NCBI GenBank assembly: GCA_023653075.1
Contig: JAMNXQ010000017.1
Span: forward strand, 1-41,517
Direction of reading: 5' to 3'
DNA: 41,517 bases
Origin: Algoriphagus sp.
GTDB lineage: Bacteria > Bacteroidota > Bacteroidia > Cytophagales > Cyclobacteriaceae
How positions within the stretch are numbered: position 1 is the first letter of the stretch; each line of letters begins with the position of its first letter. The notes under the pieces were generated by a model. It saw only the letters and a program-made list of their open reading frames with translations. It did no database searches and had not been told where the DNA came from. This document shows, one piece after another, positions 6,981-15,602 of the stretch. A program made the translations under genes and the position numbers.

Positions 6981-9377
6981 CTACTTCCTCGGTACCAACT
7001 TCAACGTGCCTTTCGCCTCATCCAGAATATCTTCCTTATTCATCAGTTGCGGACGATACTTGCCTTCCACATACAGTTCTTTCTGGTCGGCATAGTGCTT
7101 GCTAAAGCGATTCCCGGAGTTGCCGGTAGGCAACACAGATACGGATTCTTCTACATTATTGAAATCCAACAGGATACGCATGGCAGGTCCTGAGGTCACT
7201 TTATAGATGCCAGTTCCGTTCAATTTGAAGGCCAACTTGTTAACCGATTCCTCATTGGCTTGCACTGCTTCAGTCCGTACATTGAAGAGTTTGTCCAAAG
7301 GCTTCTTAGCACCCAGTGGGTGTGGGTGTTCGACGGTCACTGCCTTTTCCCATTTCCAGTCTCTTTGATTTTCCCCAAATTGCTGGCTTAGTTCCTCCAA
7401 ACTCACTTTCAAAGCTTCGTTCACAATGGCTGCTCGTGATTCTTTGGTGCTGGTATTTTTTTTGTCCCACCACTTATTTTGCTCGTGCGTAAAGAAATGG
7501 GAGGTACTTCCGATCATGATGAAGGTTTGGAGGTAATTTTCAAATCCTTGGTTGCCGATTTCATCCTCCATGGCTAGTCGGAGTGTGTGGTAAAGCCACT
7601 TGTAGTACAGGGTAGGAGCGGTATGATCTAGGTCATGGTCTCCTTCCCAATCGGCCAATTCACCTAGGATGTTCTCGTATTTTTCAAAGTTCCCTTGGGT
7701 AACTTGTTCGAGCAGGAAGTCTGCATTTTGAACCGATTTTTCATTGATTGTTTCCAATTGCAGGTCTTCAAGGGATTCTTGGGTCCAGTCTTTTTTGGAG
7801 GTCACCGTCTTGGCAATTCTGTTCCAGCGCTCGCCGGGGTAGTAGTAACCTGGAAAGAAGATTCCTGATCTGGTAGAGTCGGGCTGATTGTTGGCCGAGG
7901 CAACGAATCCAGATTCAGGATTGATGCTCTGTGGGTTTTCCGTGAAAGGATACCATCCTTGGGGCTGGGCTGTAGGATCCGAACCATCTGCGAAAATCGT
8001 GGGATGCACGGCCGTTCCTCGAATGGGGAGTTTGGCTGCTGCCCACCAAGCAATGTTGCCCAGGCTATCCCCATACATGATGTTGAGTCCTGGGGCATGG
8101 ATCAGGGATGCAGCATTAGCCACATCTTGCATGCTTTGCGCATGGTTGATTTGGTAAACGGCCTCGAGCGCACGGGTAGGCTCAAGTAGGTATACCCACC
8201 AGGAGGACACAGGATTCGATGTCATGGTTTGAATTTCCTTGACCACAGAGTTGATTACCGGACCGTGAACCGTTTCCTTGATTTGGAAGGCAATCGGTTG
8301 CTGTCCTTTGACCTGAATCATTTCTGTGCGGGTGGTGATGGGGTAGATGGAGTCCCCGACAAGTATTTCATTCGGATTGGCGGGATTGAGCTTTTCTTCA
8401 AAAAAGTCTTGGTCGTCGTTTTCAAACATGGTCAAGCCCACGCTGTGGTGTCTGGAATGGCCTACCAGTCCAAAGGGGATGCCCGCCAGGTGATTGCCAT
8501 AAAAACTATAGCCAGGGTATTCGATATGTGCTTCAAACCAAACCGAGGGAGAGGCAAAACCAATGTGTGTATCGTTTGCAAAAAGGACCTTTCCCGACTT
8601 GGTGCGGCTACCCGAGATGACCCAAGCATTGGATCCTTCTAGCATTGGGGCAGGAAGTTTATCCAATAGGGTAGTAAGTTTGGAGGGGATTGCATTGGCT
8701 CCTACCACTAAGGAATCCGGGTAATTGACTGGGATGACGTGGTGTTTGGGAAGCGTCTGCACGGCCAGGGAAGCAAGGTAATCTGGTCCCCACTTGCGCG
8801 CAATCTGCGTAACCAAGGGATCCGTCTTCAAACTCATCGCGAAGGAAAAAGACATGTAGCCCAAGACGGAATGCATGTCATCCAATGTGTAAGGACGTGG
8901 TTTGCTGCCTAGAAGTAGGTATTCTACCGGCAGTTTGTCTTGTTCGATAAACTGGTTGACCCCAGCGATATAGGCTTCGGCAGCACTTTTCCAAGGGCTA
9001 TTGCCTTGGGCCACTAAAGCCTTGCTACTTTCCTTGGCATGCTTGGGGATTCCTAGGGTATGGAAAAATTGATCGATCTCCACTACATCGGGTCCCAGGA
9101 GTTCGGCAAGAGTGCCCGAACCGACACGGCGCATCATTTCCAATTGAAATAAGCGTTCCTGCGCATGGATGTAGCCCAAAGCGCGGTAGGCGTCCACCTC
9201 ATTTTGTGCATAGATGTGCGGTACACCAAATTCATCGAAGTGGATGTCTACTTCCTCAGTCAATCCAGTGACCTGCACTTCCCCGTCGTATTGGGGACTA
9301 TTCCAAAAAATAAATCCAAGTAGGGCTGCAAGAACCACAAATAGGAAGATGCCGAGTAGGCGAAGTGTTGTTTTCAT
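6981..9377 (-). CDS. Penicillin acylase family hydrolase (Ntn-hydrolase), membrane-anchored or secreted
   Basis: This is a 798-residue amidase of the penicillin/acyl-homoserine-lactone acylase family. A hydrophobic N-terminal segment (LLGIFLFVVLAALLGFIFW) suggests export or a membrane anchor. It is followed by the alpha-chain motif VDIHFDEFGVPHIYAQNEVDAYRALGYIHAQERLFQLE. The autocatalytic processing site is GSNAW, with Ser at about residue 249 becoming the N-terminal nucleophile of the beta chain. The beta chain contains NDTHIG and later QPDSTRSG and SGNRFSKHYADQ segments typical of the family. The start chosen puts MKTTLRLLG first; an ATG eight codons upstream (9401) is possible. The substrate is unknown: beta-lactam side chains, acyl-homoserine lactones and other N-acyl amides are all compatible. 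Confidence 0.9.
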   Translation of the reverse strand: MKTTLRLLGIFLFVVLAALLGFIFWNSPQYDGEVQVTGLTEEVDIHFDEFGVPHIYAQNEVDAYRALGYIHAQERLFQLEMMRRVGSGTLAELLGPDVVEIDQFFHTLGIPKHAKESSKALVAQGNSPWKSAAEAYIAGVNQFIEQDKLPVEYLLLGSKPRPYTLDDMHSVLGYMSFSFAMSLKTDPLVTQIARKWGPDYLASLAVQTLPKHHVIPVNYPDSLVVGANAIPSKLTTLLDKLPAPMLEGSNAWVISGSRTKSGKVLFANDTHIGFASPSVWFEAHIEYPGYSFYGNHLAGIPFGLVGHSRHHSVGLTMFENDDQDFFEEKLNPANPNEILVGDSIYPITTRTEMIQVKGQQPIAFQIKETVHGPVINSVVKEIQTMTSNPVSSWWVYLLEPTRALEAVYQINHAQSMQDVANAASLIHAPGLNIMYGDSLGNIAWWAAAKLPIRGTAVHPTIFADGSDPTAQPQGWYPFTENPQSINPESGFVASANNQPDSTRSGIFFPGYYYPGERWNRIAKTVTSKKDWTQESLEDLQLETINEKSVQNADFLLEQVTQGNFEKYENILGELADWEGDHDLDHTAPTLYYKWLYHTLRLAMEDEIGNQGFENYLQTFIMIGSTSHFFTHEQNKWWDKKNTSTKESRAAIVNEALKVSLEELSQQFGENQRDWKWEKAVTVEHPHPLGAKKPLDKLFNVRTEAVQANEESVNKLAFKLNGTGIYKVTSGPAMRILLDFNNVEESVSVLPTGNSGNRFSKHYADQKELYVEGKYRPQLMNKEDILDEAKGTLKLVPRK

Positions 9378-9457
9378 CAGTTGAAATTCGTCTAGGAACA
9401 AGGGGAAATTAGGATAAAAAATGGAAAGGTGGAGGTTAAATTTTTTGCTTGGTAGGG

Positions 9458-10642
9458 TTAAGTTCCGTCAATGGCTTGTAGAATAAGGGCACAGGCTTCT
9501 TGAATTTGGTCCGAAGTGATGGTCAATGGTGGAGCGATACGCATGCTGTCTTCACAGAAAAGGAACCAATCCGTGATTACTCCCAGTTGGATCGCCCGGT
9601 CGATGATGGGTTTGAGCACCTCAAAGGACTCAAATTCTAGGGCCATCATCAGCCCTTGGTGGCGAATCGCCTTGATTTGCGGATGGATGAGTAGGGACTT
9701 GAATAGCTTGGCCTTTTCATCGACCTGCTCCATCAACTGTTCCTCTTGAAGTACGTGAAGGGTGGCCAGTGATGCTGCTGCGGAAACCGGATGTCCGCCA
9801 AAAGTGGTAATGTGCCCGAGTAGGGGATTGGATTTGAATACCCCCATCACCTCCTTGTTGGCGATAAATGCGCCAATGGGCATTCCTCCGCCCATTCCCT
9901 TGGCACACACCAGAATGTCTGGGACGATGTCAAACTGTTCAAAAGCCCAGAAAGTGCCTGTTCGACCGAATCCAGCCTGAATCTCATCCAAGATAAGTAA
10001 GGCACCTACTTCAGTACATCGAGCGCGAAGGGCTTGGAAATAGGGGGTACAGGCGACGCGTATACCTGCTTCACCTTGGATGGTTTCAATGACTACTGCG
10101 GCGGTTTCTTTGGTGATCTTGGCTAAGTCTGAGAAGCTTCCGTAAAAAATCTGCGAAGTGCCTGGGAGCAGTGGGCGGTAGCCGCGCTTAAATTCTTCGT
10201 TGCCCCCAATGCTGAGCGCACCCTGGGTGCTGCCGTGGTAGGCATTGGTGCAGGAGATGAGGTTGCGGCGGTGGGTGTAGCGCTTGGCCAATTTCATGGC
10301 ACCTTCGATCGCTTCTGAACCACTATTGACTAGATACACATTGTCTAGACCAGGAGGAAGTGTATCCACCAATGCTTTGGCCAACAGGGTCTGTGGGGAT
10401 TGAATGTATTCCCCATAGACCATCAGGTGGAGGTATTGGTCTACCTGTTCATGAATGGCTGCTAGCACTTTGGGGTGGCAATGGCCCACATTGCTCACGC
10501 CAATGCCGGAGATCAGATCCAGGTAGCGCTCTCCATTGGGTCCGTAGAGGTAGATTCCCTCTGCTTTCACGATTTCGATCGCTAGCGGAAAATCCGTCGT
10601 TTGAGCCAAATGGGATAAGAAAAGCTGCCGATTAGAGATCAT
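9458..10642 (-). CDS. Class III PLP-dependent aminotransferase (acetylornithine/ornithine aminotransferase-like)
   Basis: This 394-residue protein is a fold-type I class III aminotransferase. Motifs are GVSNVGHCHPKV near the N-terminus, the phosphate-binding NSGSEAIEGAMKLA, YHGSTQGALSIGG, the catalytic LILDEIQAGFGRTG, the PLP-binding lysine in VCAKGMGGGMPIGA, and TTFGGHPVSAAA. The family includes ArgD, ornithine and 4-aminobutyrate aminotransferases. The neighbours (methyltransferase and SDR upstream, an Ntn-hydrolase downstream) do not identify the substrate, so no symbol is given. It lies 12 nt after the methyltransferase and is probably cotranscribed with it. Confidence 0.9.
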   Translation of the reverse strand: MISNRQLFLSHLAQTTDFPLAIEIVKAEGIYLYGPNGERYLDLISGIGVSNVGHCHPKVLAAIHEQVDQYLHLMVYGEYIQSPQTLLAKALVDTLPPGLDNVYLVNSGSEAIEGAMKLAKRYTHRRNLISCTNAYHGSTQGALSIGGNEEFKRGYRPLLPGTSQIFYGSFSDLAKITKETAAVVIETIQGEAGIRVACTPYFQALRARCTEVGALLILDEIQAGFGRTGTFWAFEQFDIVPDILVCAKGMGGGMPIGAFIANKEVMGVFKSNPLLGHITTFGGHPVSAAASLATLHVLQEEQLMEQVDEKAKLFKSLLIHPQIKAIRHQGLMMALEFESFEVLKPIIDRAIQLGVITDWFLFCEDSMRIAPPLTITSDQIQEACALILQAIDGT

Positions 10643-10654
10643 TTTGAATCTTGG

Positions 10655-11551
10655 TCAAAAACTTGAAAACCGGTAAAAAATGCCCAAAGGAAGTTTCTTC
10701 CCTTGACTTTCTTCCAAGTACAATTCCCCCTGTTCAGCATTTTCTACCTTCCCAAAATTGGTTTGGATCAAATTGGCTGCGATCAAAGAAGAAAAACTCA
10801 GGGAATACATATTGAGCAAGAGTAGGTGATTCTTTGGATCCAGAATCTCCTTGCAAGTTTTCAGCATTTCATTGATTTGTTCCTCTAGGATCCATTTTTC
10901 CCCTTCTGGACCTCTGCCGTAAGCAGGAGGATCCAAGACAATGGCCTGGTACACATTGCCACGACGAGCCTCACGTTTGATAAATTTCATCGCATCATCC
11001 ACAATCCACCGGATGCCGTCCAAATTCGAGGATTCCATATTGTGTTTGGTCCAAGTCACTACTTGTTTCACTGAGTCCAGGTGGGATACTTCTGCACCAG
11101 CGGCCCTTGCGGCCACGCTAGCCGCTCCCGTGTAGCCAAATAAGTTGAGTAACTTCGGCTTGGGCGTCGGAAAAGCCTTCAATTTCTGGTACAAATAATC
11201 CCAATTGACCGCCTGCTCGGGGAACACACCGATGTGCTTGAAGGAGGTTTGGGAGAGATTGAGAGTCATTTTTAGTCCTTCCGCGTTTTCGTAGGGAAGT
11301 TGCCAGTGGTCCGGCATTGGCTTCAACTGCTGCCATTGCCCTTTTTCAGGATTATTTTTCTCCTTGGCAAAGTGTGCGTGGGCCAACTTTTTCCATTCAG
11401 CATCTGGTAGGGATTTGTCCCAGATCGCCTGAGGCTCAGGACGACTCAGGATAAATTTCCCAAAGCGCTCCAATTTTTCAAAGCCACCCGTATCCAACAA
11501 TTCGTATTCTTTCCAAGGTCCAGGGGAAAGGGATAGGATCAAGTCTTTCAT
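10655..11551 (-). CDS. Class I SAM-dependent methyltransferase, RlmI/RlmK-like
   Basis: This 298-residue protein has a Rossmann methyltransferase domain in its second half. The SAM-binding motif I is LLNLFGYTGAASVAA, an acidic residue at the end of strand 2 appears in VSHLDSVKQ, VDDAMKFI contributes motif III, and the catalytic-type motif IV is VLDPPAYGRG. This pattern fits the RlmI/RlmK group of 23S rRNA methyltransferases, though the PUA domain typical of RlmI is absent. The RNA substrate is inferred from family resemblance only. It sits 30 nt after the SDR gene in an apparent operon. Confidence 0.85.
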   Translation of the reverse strand: MKDLILSLSPGPWKEYELLDTGGFEKLERFGKFILSRPEPQAIWDKSLPDAEWKKLAHAHFAKEKNNPEKGQWQQLKPMPDHWQLPYENAEGLKMTLNLSQTSFKHIGVFPEQAVNWDYLYQKLKAFPTPKPKLLNLFGYTGAASVAARAAGAEVSHLDSVKQVVTWTKHNMESSNLDGIRWIVDDAMKFIKREARRGNVYQAIVLDPPAYGRGPEGEKWILEEQINEMLKTCKEILDPKNHLLLLNMYSLSFSSLIAANLIQTNFGKVENAEQGELYLEESQGKKLPLGIFYRFSSF

Positions 11552-11581
11552 GGCTGCAAAACTACAGATTTTCGTGGGCTT

Positions 11582-12427
11582 CTACTTCTTGGCGGTACCT
11601 GTGTTTGTGAATACCCGTCGGATTTCCGCTAGGCTAAACTCCCAGAGCGCTTTTCCAAGTTTGGAATTCCTTGCTAGGGTGGAGGGGCTGCTTATCTTTT
11701 TATTCTTGTAGTAGCCCCCATTTTTAAGATTTTTCTTAGCTGTGGTAGCCAAAAAAATTGTGGTGGCTGCACCTGCTTTTGGAGAAATAAAAAAGAGTTT
11801 GGTAAAGGCAATTAAGCCCTTGGCCCAAGGAGAGGCTTCCGAGCCAAAGGCTGTTCGCACCGCACCTGGATGTAGGGAATATGCACTTAATTCTTCACTT
11901 GCATACCTATTTTTTATCTCATTTGTAAACAAGATATTATACAATTTAACTTTTGCATAGGAAGCCACTGTGCTGGTAGATTTTCGAAGCGAGAAATCTT
12001 GTTCGGGAGGCTTTGCGATGCGGTGGGCTTCCGAACTCACTTGGATGACCTTGGCTTGGCCTTTGATCAGGGCGGGTAGTAGTTCTTGGAACAAAAGAAA
12101 CTGTCCCAGATGGTTGCTACTGAAACTGAGGTCTATCCCTTCAGTAGTTCTTTTTCCTCCTGGGTACATCCCTCCAGCGTTGTTGATAAGCACGTGAATC
12201 GCATCCAATTGACTGAGTATGGCTGCTGCTCCATCTTTCACACAGGCCAGGTTACTTAGATCTAGGTTGATAAGCACTATTTTCTCCTTTTGAGGAAGGT
12301 GCTGGATCAACTTTTCGGCTTTGGCTAGGTTTCTAACAGGTAAAATTACGAGATCAAACTGCGGAAGAAGGGCGAGGAGGGTTTCCCATCCGATTCCGGA
12401 GGTACTTCCGGTAAGAACTAAGTTCAT
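11582..12427 (-). CDS. Short-chain dehydrogenase/reductase, retinol-dehydrogenase-like subgroup
   Basis: This 281-residue SDR has the nucleotide-binding TGSTSGIG motif, NNAG at the end of strand 4, the catalytic serine in QVSSEAH, and the YxxxK pair in SYAKVKL. The sequence is closest in style to the RDH11-14/WWOX-type SDRs (INNAGGMYPGGKRTTEGIDLSFSSNHLGQFLL). The arrangement LSNLACVKD after the second strand suggests NADP preference, which is an inference. Its substrate is unknown. Retinal chemistry is conceivable given the retinal genes 3 kb away, but nothing in the sequence shows it. It is the first gene of the minus-strand group 6981-12427. Confidence 0.88.
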   Translation of the reverse strand: MNLVLTGSTSGIGWETLLALLPQFDLVILPVRNLAKAEKLIQHLPQKEKIVLINLDLSNLACVKDGAAAILSQLDAIHVLINNAGGMYPGGKRTTEGIDLSFSSNHLGQFLLFQELLPALIKGQAKVIQVSSEAHRIAKPPEQDFSLRKSTSTVASYAKVKLYNILFTNEIKNRYASEELSAYSLHPGAVRTAFGSEASPWAKGLIAFTKLFFISPKAGAATTIFLATTAKKNLKNGGYYKNKKISSPSTLARNSKLGKALWEFSLAEIRRVFTNTGTAKK

Positions 12428-12500
12428 TTTCTAGGAGTTGAATTCCAAATCAAGGTACTTGGTTTTCAGGAAACTAGAAAACCAGGAGCTTGTTTGGGGG

Positions 12501-12528
12501 TTGCATGCTAGATTTTTTTCTATTTTTG
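12501..12528 (+). promoter_or_regulatory. Candidate promoter for the acyltransferase operon
   Basis: TATTTTTG at 12521-12528 matches the Bacteroidota -7 consensus TAnnTTTG exactly. A TTG at 12501-12503 lies 17 bases upstream, slightly short of the usual spacing. The position would give a 5' leader of about 50 bases before the acyltransferase ATG. It also marks the divide from the divergent SDR gene. Confidence 0.45.
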
Positions 12529-12586
12529 ACTAAATAGCTCTTTTGTGGGCTTGCAGGAATAAATTTACCTTGTACTGAGTTGGGCT

Positions 12587-13408
12587 ATGTCTCAAAAATT
12601 TAAAGATATTGAAAAAGCAATTGCTTTAAAAAACCCGAGTCTATTGAAGTGGATGCCTGGATTTTTGCTTCGCTATGTGAAGCGGGTGACTCACGAAGAA
12701 TGGCTCAATTCGGTACTAAATAAGCACCTTTCCAAAAAAGGCTGGGAGTTTGCTAACGCGCTCATTCAGGAGTTTGAGATGGAGGTTACTCTAAGTGGAG
12801 CTGAAAACATTCCAAAAACCGGGGGAGTGATCTTGGCTTCCAATCATCCGCTTGGGGGTATGGATGGGATCGCCTTCGTGCAGGCCATCGGGAAGATCCG
12901 TCCAGATGTGCGCATCCTCGTGAATGACCTGCTGATGACTTTCAATAATTTCGAACCGCTTTTTGTGCCTGTCAATAAGTTTGGAAAAAATTCGACGGCT
13001 GCCAACCAGCGCATTGAGGAAGTGTATTCTGAAGGCCATGTAGTTTTGATTTTTCCTGCAGGACTGGTTTCGCGAAAACAGGAGGAGGGAATTAGGGATT
13101 TACTTTGGAAAAAAAGCTTTGTAGCCAAAGCAAAACAATACCAGTTGCCCGTGATACCCACCCATATTTCGGGAAGAAATTCATCGTTTTTTTACAATCT
13201 AGCCAATTTTAGAAAAAAAATTGGCTTGAAGGTCAATTTGGAAATGTTCTGGCTTGTGGATGAAATGTACAAGCAGCGCAAAGGCAAAATTCACATCACA
13301 CTTGGAAAGCAAGTACCCTATACCTATTTTGACGACAGCAAATCTGATCCAGAGTGGGCCGACCACATGAAATCAATAGTGTATGAACTTGGAAAATCGA
13401 AAGTCTGA
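12587..13408 (+). CDS. Lysophospholipid-type O-acyltransferase, GlsA-like
   Basis: This 273-residue protein belongs to the PlsC/hemolysin-type acyltransferase group. The catalytic block is ASNHPLGGMDGIAF, the NHPxGxxDG variant of the usual HX4D motif, followed by LFVPVNKFGKNS and the substrate-binding LIFPAGLVSRKQ. The 26-bp overlap with the following GNAT-type N-acyltransferase recalls GlsB/GlsA of Bacteroides, in which the N-acyltransferase makes an N-acyl glycine and the PlsC-like partner O-acylates it to form glycine lipids; OlsB/OlsA do the same for ornithine lipids. It would work at the cytoplasmic membrane surface. Specificity for glycine, ornithine or another head group cannot be read from the sequence. 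Confidence 0.85.
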   Translation: MSQKFKDIEKAIALKNPSLLKWMPGFLLRYVKRVTHEEWLNSVLNKHLSKKGWEFANALIQEFEMEVTLSGAENIPKTGGVILASNHPLGGMDGIAFVQAIGKIRPDVRILVNDLLMTFNNFEPLFVPVNKFGKNSTAANQRIEEVYSEGHVVLIFPAGLVSRKQEEGIRDLLWKKSFVAKAKQYQLPVIPTHISGRNSSFFYNLANFRKKIGLKVNLEMFWLVDEMYKQRKGKIHITLGKQVPYTYFDDSKSDPEWADHMKSIVYELGKSKV

Positions 13409-14366
13409 GGTGAAAGCGATTATCCCCGCCGTGGAACGTGAACTTCTGAAGGCCGAACTTACCCCAGAGCGCTTCCTCCGCTATACCAACAATGGCGATA
13501 ACATCGTGTACGTGGTCAATTACCACAATGCGCCGAATGTGGTACGTGAGATCGGTAGACTCCGAGAATTGACTTTTCGGGCAGCCGGAGGAGGTACGGG
13601 TATGGAAATGGATCTGGATGAGAATGATACGAGCGAAACTTGCTACGAGCAACTCATCACTTGGAACGAGGAAGACGAGCAAATTGTGGCAGGGTACCGA
13701 CTCATTTGTTGCACGAATGCCTTAGGTCTTGATGGGGAAATTCAACTTTCTACCAAGCATTTGTTTGACTTTTCTCCAAAATTTATCCAAGACTATTTGC
13801 CCTACACCATTGAGTTGGGTAGGTCTTTCGTTCAACCCAGTTACCAGCCTAGTTTGGACAACCGCAAGGGAATGTTTAGTCTGGACAATCTTTGGGACGG
13901 TTTGGGTGCCTTTGTACTCCTGCATCCCAAGGTCAAATACCTGTTTGGAAAGGTGACCATGTACCCGCATTACAATCGGGAGGGCCGCGATTTATTGCTT
14001 TATTTTATGAATCATTATTTTCCTGACAATCACGATTTAGTGAAGCCTAAGGAGAAGCTAAGATTGAGCTATGAAACGGATATCCTTTCTCAGCCCAACC
14101 CCTTTGAAGGACTGGATTACAAGGAGGGTTATAAGGTGCTCAATGGACGAATTCGTGCATTAGGAGAAAACATTCCTCCGCTGATCAATGCGTACATGAA
14201 CTTGTCGCCAACCATGAAAAATTTTGGAACAGCATTAAATGACGAGTTTGGAGAGGTTGAGGAGACGGGGATCTTACTCACGCTGGACGATATCTACGAG
14301 AGTAAGAAGCACCGCCACATGGACACGTTTGAGCGGGACCGCCATTATGGAAAGCGCTCCAACTAA
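13383..14366 (+). CDS. GNAT-family N-acyltransferase, GlsB/OlsB-like
   Basis: This 327-residue protein matches the GNAT-like Acetyltransf_5 group that includes the ornithine-lipid enzyme OlsB and the glycine-lipid enzyme GlsB. Supporting segments are REIGRLRELTFRAAGGGTG, DENDTSETCYEQLITW, the core strand EEDEQIVAGYRLICC, YTIELGRSFVQPSYQP and DNLWDGLGAFVLLHPKVKYLFGKVTM. It should use acyl-ACP to N-acylate an amino acid. The ATG lies inside the acyltransferase gene in another frame, giving a 26-bp overlap, and its end overlaps the CoA-binding gene by 20 bp, so the three genes are translationally linked. Confidence 0.87.
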   Translation: MNLENRKSEVKAIIPAVERELLKAELTPERFLRYTNNGDNIVYVVNYHNAPNVVREIGRLRELTFRAAGGGTGMEMDLDENDTSETCYEQLITWNEEDEQIVAGYRLICCTNALGLDGEIQLSTKHLFDFSPKFIQDYLPYTIELGRSFVQPSYQPSLDNRKGMFSLDNLWDGLGAFVLLHPKVKYLFGKVTMYPHYNREGRDLLLYFMNHYFPDNHDLVKPKEKLRLSYETDILSQPNPFEGLDYKEGYKVLNGRIRALGENIPPLINAYMNLSPTMKNFGTALNDEFGEVEETGILLTLDDIYESKKHRHMDTFERDRHYGKRSN

Positions 14367-14733
14367 GTCCAAATTGACGGTAGTAGTGGGCGCTACAGAC
14401 AATCCCGAGCGCTATGCTTACCGAGCAGCCGAGTTGTTGCAAGCCAAAGGAGTCCCTTTTATTCCATTGGGAATCAAGAAAGGGATGGTTTTCGGGAAGG
14501 AAATTTTGGACCTGCGTCAAATGCCCGCCTTATCGGGAATTCATACCCTAACGCTGTACTTAGGACCTGCAAACCAGGCGGAATGGGTGGATTACCTGAT
14601 CGGCCTTGGGCCTAAGCGGATCATTTTTAATCCAGGAACAGAGAATCCAGTATTTTTTTACAAAGCAAAAGCTGCAGGAATTGTGGTAGACGAAGCCTGC
14701 ACCTTGGTAATGCTGACTACGGGTCAATTTTGA
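14347..14733 (+). CDS. CoA-binding domain protein (YccU-like)
   Basis: This 128-residue single-domain protein has the Rossmann CoA-binding fold (CoA_binding_2). The N-terminal motif is VVVGATDNPERYAYRAAELLQAKG, followed by PFIPLGIKKG, HTLTLYLGPANQAEWVDYLIGLGPKRIIFNPGTENP and the terminal GIVVDEACTLVML. The start chosen (MESAPTKSKLTVVVG) overlaps the GNAT stop by 20 bp; a longer reading from 14239 would add arginine-rich out-of-frame sequence and is rejected. Its role is unknown, but its place after two acyltransferases suggests a link to acyl-CoA or CoA handling. Its 3' end overlaps that of the convergent blh gene by ten bases. Confidence 0.88.
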   Translation: MESAPTKSKLTVVVGATDNPERYAYRAAELLQAKGVPFIPLGIKKGMVFGKEILDLRQMPALSGIHTLTLYLGPANQAEWVDYLIGLGPKRIIFNPGTENPVFFYKAKAAGIVVDEACTLVMLTTGQF

Positions 14734-15602
14734 AATTTTTCTTTCAAAAAGGTATCCATATACAGGATATGGGGGAGGGAGATCAGTGAAATTAGCACAA
14801 AAAATAGGAGGTAAAGTTGATTGAGTTCTAGGAATTCAAGTCCAGCAAATAGGATTCCCGCTATGCCCAACAAACTAATTCCGGAAAAGGGGAGCAATTG
14901 TTTACCAAATTTCCAGGGAGAATTGAAGGCCGGAATTTGTCGTAAGTAGGTATATTCTGCAAGCATGCTAGGCAGGGAGTGCCAAAACCCAAAATACACG
15001 CTAAAACTGATTAATAGTGGGCTGAAATAGAGGATTGGTGCGAGGATCAGGTAATCCAACCCATCGGATAGGCCAAAAGGTTTGGAACTGAAACCTTGAG
15101 CAATCAAGGAACTCACCAACAAGAAACCCAGAATCCCCAGTCTGAAATTTTCCGATAGGTCAATGGAGATAAGGGAACTCAAAATTTCCTGGGTCCTGGT
15201 CCAATCTCCAAAGAGAATAAGGAATAGAAAAAATGCCCCTTTGAGCAGGTAAAGCAGGCCTTGTCTGTTTTCTATTTTGCCCTTTTCTAGGAAATGAGAT
15301 TGTCCGAAATGGTAAGCGGACATACCCAAGAAGGCAATTAGGGCTGCGACAGGCGTAAACCACCACAAGAGACCATAACCAAACATGAGTAGGAGGTAGC
15401 GTAGGATAAAAGAAACCAATCCCTGAGGTCGAATACCCGGGTTGTGGATCAAGTGATCGATGCCTCCATGTGGAATTCCAACTAGAAGTAGTACGAGTCC
15501 AAATACCGTAATTTGGATGGATTGGGACAGGTCAGGGAAAAGCAAAAAAAGAAATGCGATTCCCAAACCCAGGGCTTTGGCCGAGTATTCAATACGTGCC
15601 AT
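14724..15602 (-). CDS. blh: Brp/Blh beta-carotene 15,15'-dioxygenase
   Basis: This integral membrane enzyme cleaves beta-carotene symmetrically to two molecules of all-trans retinal, the rhodopsin chromophore. The 292-residue protein is mostly hydrophobic helices and has the family's iron-ligand histidines in GIPHGGIDH, AYHFGQSHF, FGFWHSLPSM and SLPHILYMD. It overlaps the crtY end by 14 bp and comes third in the rhodopsin-crtY-blh unit, so its job here is to make retinal for the adjacent rhodopsin. Confidence 0.94.
   Translation of the reverse strand: MARIEYSAKALGLGIAFLFLLFPDLSQSIQITVFGLVLLLVGIPHGGIDHLIHNPGIRPQGLVSFILRYLLLMFGYGLLWWFTPVAALIAFLGMSAYHFGQSHFLEKGKIENRQGLLYLLKGAFFLFLILFGDWTRTQEILSSLISIDLSENFRLGILGFLLVSSLIAQGFSSKPFGLSDGLDYLILAPILYFSPLLISFSVYFGFWHSLPSMLAEYTYLRQIPAFNSPWKFGKQLLPFSGISLLGIAGILFAGLEFLELNQLYLLFFVLISLISLPHILYMDTFLKEKFQN

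Noticed and set aside
14724-14733. Convergent ten-base overlap of blh and the CoA-binding gene as a regulatory antisense arrangement
   Set aside because: Short convergent overlaps are common in compact genomes, and no terminator or other signal supports an antisense role.
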